From assembly GCA_011799875.1 (NCBI GenBank), contig CM022302.1, forward strand, positions 54,041,153-54,105,152: 64,000 nt of DNA, given 5' to 3'. Shown here piece by piece: positions 58,935 through 64,000 of the stretch; the stretch's first letter is position 1; each line of letters starts with the position of its first letter. Position numbers and translations under genes: made by a program. Below the pieces are notes generated by a model that did no database searches, was not told the DNA's origin, and was given only the letters and a program-made list of their open reading frames with translations. The DNA comes from Thinopyrum elongatum. Lineage: Eukaryota; Streptophyta; Magnoliopsida; Poales; Poaceae.

Positions 58935-61900
58935 AAACCATTAGCTGGAACTGCCGCGGTATGGCCAGTGCCGCGGCAGAGAGGGCTCTTCTGGATGTCC
59001 AGAAGCAGTGGGGGCCGGATGTCGTCTTTTTGTCCGAGACGCATCTGAACAAAGCTAGGGCAAATAAACTGACGAGGAAACTTAAGATGGATCATGTTGA
59101 AGTGGTGGAGAGCGTTGGTGCGAGTGGGGGTTTGATTCTTTTCTGGCGCAACCCGATTGTTATCCATATAAATGACAAGACGAAGAATTTCATTGATGCA
59201 ACAATGGGTGGTCCATCAGAGGAGAAGTGGAGGTTTACCGGCTTCTACGGTGAACCAAGGTGGGACGATAAGCACCTGTCTTGGGGCTACCTGCGTGATC
59301 TATACCAACAGGAGCAACTCCCATGGGTGGTCGTTGGAGATTTCAACGAAATTTTGTACTCGCATGAAAAGGAAGGAGGGGCTCCAAGGCCAGTTGGTAC
59401 GATGCAGAATTTCAGAGATGCACTTGTGGATTGTGAATTGGAGGACATGGGTTTCACGGGGGACCAGTTCACTTGGAGAAGACGGAGACTTCGGGAACGC
59501 CTAGATAGAGCAGTCTGTAATGGACCGTTCCATGGGCTATTTCCCAATGCTCTTGTGATGAATGCTCCACATGTTAAGTCTGACCACCGACCAATGGTTC
59601 TGGACCTAGATGGAGATGCGGGAGTGGGACAGCAAGTACACAGCAACCACATGAAATTTGAAGCTCGGTGGCTAAAGGAGGAGGAGGTGATGCAACGTGT
59701 GACTGAGGCATGGGAGCGAACCTGTATCTCTGATTCACTTGTAGCGCGCACGGCAGCGGTCCATTTGGACTTGCATAGGTGGGATCGTGAGGTTCTGAAA
59801 GCGCCGCATCGGCGTTTGAAAGAGCTAAAGGAGGAGCTGGAGGCGCTGCGGTTGGGGCCGCTTACTGACGAGTCGGCAGACCGGCAGCGCAAGTTGCTAA
59901 TTGAACTTGAGGAAACCATGGAAAAAGAAGAAGTATACTGGGTTCAACGAAGCAGGGCTAACTGGCTGAAGTTTGGCGACAGAAATACCAACTTTTTTAA
60001 CAACTTCGCTACTGCCCGTAAGAAGAGGAATTTCATCCGTCGCTTGATGGATGAGAACGGCGACTGGAAGGAAGATAATGAAGCTATGGCGACCCTTATA
60101 GATGCTTATTTTCAAAACTTATTTACTTCTGAAGTTGATGTACCAAATTGGGATGTGCTTAACAAAGTTCAGCCACGTGTTACTCCCTATATGAATGAAG
60201 CTCTCCTGGCTCCGTACTCAGAGGAGGAGGTAAAAAGAGCGCTATTCAGTATCGGCGATTTGAAAGCGCCAGGGCCGGACGGCCTGCATGCGGTTTTCTA
60301 CAAAAAGTTTTGGCACCTTGTTGGAATGGATCTGGTTAAGGAGGTATTGGAGGCAGTGAATACGGGGATCATCCCGGAAGGATGGAACACAACAACAATA
60401 GTCCTAATACCTAAAGTTGATAATCCAGAGAAGGTTGCCCAGTTCAGACCGATCAGCCTTTGTAATGTTGTTTATAAGGTGATCGCAAAAATGTTAGCAG
60501 CAAGATTGAAAGTTTTTCTCCCTGATATTATAAGTGAGACTCAAAGTGCATTCGTCCCAGGAAGAATTATCACGGATAATGTGATTGTTGCTTATGAGTG
60601 TTTGCACACTATGAAGAAGAAGAAGAAGGGGAAAGTTGGGACATGTGCGGTTAAGCTCGATATGCACAAAGCATATGACCGGGTTGAATTGATCTTTCTC
60701 AAGGCAATTTTGGGCAGGTTGGGCTTCGATGATAAATGGATTGACGTTATTATGGCATGCGTCACTTCAGTAGAGTACAAAGTAAGATTCAATTCCAATG
60801 AAACGGTACCATTCAGACCCACTAGAGGTCTAAGGCAAGGGGACCCCCTCTCCCCTTACTTATTTCTTCTATGTGCGGAAGGTCTCACAAATTTGATATC
60901 TTTTGAGGAAGGGAATGGTAATCTCAAGGGTATCCAGGTGTGCCGTGACTCCCCTACTATCTCTCATTTGTTATTTGCTGATGATTCATTGATTCTCATG
61001 ATGGCAGATGCAGAAAATGCAAACACTTTGAAAAGCATTTTGGATGACTACTGCTCAGCTTCGGGGCAAATGGTGAGAGCAGCTAAGTCAGCCATTTACT
61101 TTAGCCCTAACACAAATGTTGACGACAAGGTGGAGGTATGTCAAATATTGGATATCATGACTGAGTCTCTCTCAGACAAATATTTGGGTCTTCCGTCCAT
61201 GATTGGGGTGGACCGTGTGGATTGCTTCAAACATCTTATTGAGAGGATTCAGAAAATTATAAATGGGTGGAAAGAAAGAACTCTATCTTATGGAGGAAAG
61301 GAAGCTCTGATCAAAGCGGTGGCCCAGGCCATTCCTACGTATGCGATGAGTGTGTTTAAATTCCCGAAGAAAATTTGCAAGGGGATCACTGACGCAATTT
61401 CGCACTACTGGTGGGGTGACGGGGAAACCCAACGCAAGATGCATTGGTTCGCATGGTGGAAAATGTGTATCCCAAAGGATAGAGGTGGGATGGGATTTCG
61501 TGACATCCATAGTTTTAATTTGGCAATGCTGGCCAAACAATGTTGGAGGCTCATAGAGTTCCATGATTCATTATGTGCAAGGGTGCTCCGATCTAAATAT
61601 TTCCCCTCCGGTGAATTGCTCAATTGTGAACTCAAGAAGGGGTCTTCATATGTATGGCATAGCATTTGGGCCGGAGTACAATCCTTTAAAAAGGGAAGCA
61701 TTTGGAGGGTAGGCAATGGCATGAAAATTAACATTTGGGAAGACTGTTGGATCCCTAATAGTTCATCAAGGAAAATCATTACTGTTAGAGGGAACAGAGT
61801 TCTTACAAGAGTCCATGAACTTATCGATCCTGTAACAGGAGGCTGGGATGAGGGACTGATTAGGGACAATTTTTGCCCATTGATGCTAACCACATTTTAC

Positions 61901-62085
61901 AGATTCCCCTACATCAACAGGACATGGAGGACTATGTTGCATGGCACCTGACAAAATCTGGAGTTTTCAGCGTACGTTCAGCCTACCACAGGCAATGGGA
62001 GGATTCTTATGCAGATTTGGGTTCGAATACAAGCCTTTCAAGTGGTTCTGTACCGCACCCAATTTGGAAGAACCTTGTGAGACAT
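58931..62085 (+). pseudogene. LINE ORF2: endonuclease-reverse transcriptase, one late frameshift, 3' truncated
   Basis: The ATG at 58931 overlaps the ORF1 stop (ATGA). The frame is open for 1,006 codons to 61951. APE-type endonuclease, residues 1-225: SWNCRGM (5-11), FLSETH (33-38), VGDFNEI (135-141), KSDHRPM (216-222). RT about 480-720: KAPGPDG (445-451), FRPISLCNV, KLDMHKAYDR (575-584), GLRQGDPLSP (633-642), FADDS (682-686). C-terminal region YLGLPS (751-756), YWWGD, HWFAWW. All visible catalytic residues are present. A single missing G at about 61875 (TGCCC where TGGCCC is expected) shifts the frame; the other frame continues with PIDAN and DYVAWHLTKSGVFSVRSAYH to about 62085. The encoded enzyme would nick DNA and prime reverse transcription. 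Little decay suggests a fairly recent copy. Confidence 0.92.
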
Positions 62086-63028
62086 GATATTATATTTCAG
62101 CTATTTGTTCAGGAGAAAAGAGGTGACTGCTTGCAATGGGTTTGTCGGTGTTGACTTTCAGGGGTACGAATTCCGGCTCCTTGATCGGCGAGGTTACCCG
62201 TTGCCGATCTATCTTGAAGCTGGCCAAGTACAACTCTTGATCTTCTTGCTCCCGCTTACGAGATTGATGATCTTGTGTTCGAGAAAGAGGAGGCAGCTCC
62301 GGAAGAAGGTATAAAGCGAACGAGACTAGCTAAAGTTCCTAGGTGGCCCATTCGGACGTATCTCATGGGAGTCGCCAGGGTCGCACGCGCGCTAACGGAT
62401 CTCATGGAGAGGAATCCGCCACTCTGGTAGTCTTGAGGTTGAAGATGGTGTCATGAGAGTCGTTTGGGTCGCGCGTGCCCGTTCCTCAACCATGAACACG
62501 AGAGTTCAGTTGTGAAAACTCTCTCAGGTAGAGGTGCTGGTGGCAACAACTTGGAAGATGGTCAGTAAGCCTGAGATTTCAAAGGTGGCAACTTTTATGT
62601 AGGAGAGTCCAGTTGCGAAAAGAGAGAAATTTGATGGGAAAATGCCAAAGACAATGATGCTTCCGTCCCAAGGCCTTCTTGGCAGGAGCGCTATAGTCAT
62701 CAATCCCTTCTTAAATAAGGCACTGAAACTAATGATTGAGGTCCGCATCTCTCGGAAGGATGGATCGATCGAAGGAGAATAGAACATATCAATGCTTGAG
62801 GTCCACGGACTTCGGGATCTGGTAGTTGCGACCACAACCTGGGAGCATCGATGGCAATGGAACTGGGGTAGGAGGCGGCTGTTCCGTGACAAGAGAAGGG
62901 CAAAGGGCGAAGAGGAAGCGAAAAATGTACTTAGAAAATTGCATACATGAGTACATGACAGTTTAGTAGAACTGAAAAAAGATAACAGAGGGTGACAGAT
63001 GTTGTAGTTAAGTGCGCAACCAAACTAG
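62086..63028. other. Unassigned sequence after the LINE breakpoint
   Basis: Not LINE-like. Frames of 60-122 codons on both strands have no motif I recognise. A GAGAGTC/GTCGCGCG-containing stretch (62350-62500) shows short internal repeats (TCATGGGAGTCGCC..GGTCGCACGCG and TCATGAGAGTCG..GGTCGCGCG). Confidence 0.4.
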
Positions 63029-63078
63029 AGGCATCGAAAGAACTTTTTTTTTTTTTGCGAAAAGGCATCGAAAGAACT
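63029..63078 (-). mobile_element. 18-bp poly(T)-GCGAAA insertion with 16-bp target duplication
   Basis: AGGCATCGAAAGAACT occurs at 63029-63044 and again at 63063-63078. Between them is T12 plus GCGAAA, i.e. on the minus strand TTTCGC followed by an A-tail. This is the signature of target-primed reverse transcription that aborted almost at once. Confidence 0.8.
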
Positions 63079-64000
63079 ATTACAGGAGAAAATATGGAAT
63101 AGAGAACAAATGTTATATCTAAACAAAACAGATGGTAAAAGTCTTAGGACGTGTACTGATAATGAAATCAAGGGCTCTCATGCAAACATCACCATCTCAA
63201 TATGGCATAAGTGATCTTAAGACAAAGGTGAGTGAAAATAGCAAAGAGGGATTTCCAAAAGAAAATTAAATTAAATTTTCTCAAAGTACACTATACACAT
63301 CCAATTGACACATCGGTACGATTTCAACTTGAAGTGTGCCATGCTAAAATGGACAATTTAGTTGTACTATATATGCAACATGCTACTCGATATTTTAAAT
63401 GACATTATTTACTTGTGTCAATGCTAGTCAGATCCAAGTTGCCCCGTATCAGTCTTACATGAAGCTAAATTCGACCAACCAGGATACTCATATGTGGGAG
63501 AAGAACATTAGGAAACAATGTTGGGTTGATCGCTAAACTATTACAATCACATGATGAACCGGCCAGCATCTGCCCCTTGAAATGTATTCTTGAAAGGAAC
63601 TACATGTAACCAGACTTAGCCCAGCCAAGAGCACTTGCCCCACTGCAACCTAAAATATATCCACGGAACCAGTGATTCACAGGTAATATAGTAATTGGTT
63701 TGTGTGTGGTCATGGAATTCATTCTCAGGTATGATTGGTTGCCCTTTATGGGTTTATTTTGATCCGTCGATGCAATATAATTTCCTACATCATGCAAGGG
63801 TATTACCACATCATCATACATTACATTAGCCACACTTTTGTTGTTAATCTAAATGGCCAATACACAATTATCGCCCTAAGAGTAAAGATGGCCGATATAT
63901 ACTTATCGTCCTAAAAACACAAGGCCGATGGAGTGTTGACATCGTGCTTAGAACAAAATCCGTGCAAATTATTTTTCGGCACACAAGTTTTGCCGAAAAA
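63079..64000. other. AT-rich intergenic DNA, no gene
   Basis: No coding or RNA gene is supported. The window ends in TTTTGCCGAAAAA, close to the TTTTGCCGA words of some CACTA ends, but it is cut off. Confidence 0.4.

Larger units (their letters stand above)
58249..62085 (+). mobile_element. L1-type LINE, ORF1 internally deleted, 3' truncated
   Basis: Order: GC-rich tandem repeat, ORF1 fragment, ORF1 C-terminal tail overlapping ORF2 at ATGA, then ORF2 with endonuclease, RT and the plant LINE zinc-finger-type C-terminal region. LINE similarity stops at about 62085 in unrelated sequence, so the last few hundred codons, 3' UTR and A-tail are missing. No target duplication can be assigned. Confidence 0.88.

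Overview
This is eukaryotic, plant nuclear DNA. It is almost certainly from a large-genome temperate grass of the wheat/barley tribe (Triticeae). The evidence is a dense nest of grass transposons: a gypsy chromovirus with a 4-kb LTR, copia LTRs beginning TGTAGGAGATATGCCC on their coding strand, CACTA elements packed with TTTAGTCCCGGTT hairpins, a Stowaway MITE and an L1-type LINE. Between them lie decayed members of grass gene families: a class III peroxidase, receptor-like kinases and a DUF6598-type exon. No gene in the window looks intact.

Layout. 1-10631: minus-strand Ty3/gypsy chromovirus; its 3' LTR runs off the left edge and its 5' LTR (6583-10631) is complete. 10632-11520: simple repeats and a LINE tail. 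11575-13118: four-exon class III peroxidase on the minus strand that has lost its ATG, one splice acceptor and a structural cysteine. 13.1-20.2 kb: intergenic DNA with a Stowaway MITE and a long-TIR Mutator-like element. 20.2-23.8 kb: receptor-like kinase with a C-terminal MSP-like domain (minus), split by a 2.4-kb CACTA element with a TAC target duplication. 24.4-24.7 kb: lone DUF6598-like exon. 25.2-26.8 kb: 1.58-kb GC-rich retroposed segment with a 15-bp target duplication. 27.0-39.3 kb: large two-gene CACTA transposon (minus) with decayed TNP2 transposase and second ORF, invaded by a 1.19-kb CACTA. 39.3-41.5 kb: unrecognised exon-like pieces. 41.8-42.6 kb: degenerate repeat field. 44.17-45.02 kb: LRR-type receptor-kinase fragment (minus). 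45.0-57.9 kb: very long inverted repeat with a 21-nt loop; one arm is split by a young 9.6-kb copia element (47846-57430). 58.2-62.1 kb: L1-type LINE (plus) with a nearly complete ORF2. 62.1-64.0 kb: no recognised gene.

How it fits together. The order of insertion can be read from nesting. The copia element (about 14 LTR differences in 2.1 kb) is younger than the inverted repeat it sits in. The small CACTA is younger than the large CACTA it interrupts. The gypsy element (about 19 differences in 460 aligned LTR bases) is of intermediate age. The host genes appear to have been broken both by point mutation and by these insertions. Points most worth following are 5S-rRNA-like segments inside two CACTA copies, the near-perfect long hairpin, and a recently mobile copia element with no usable coding capacity.
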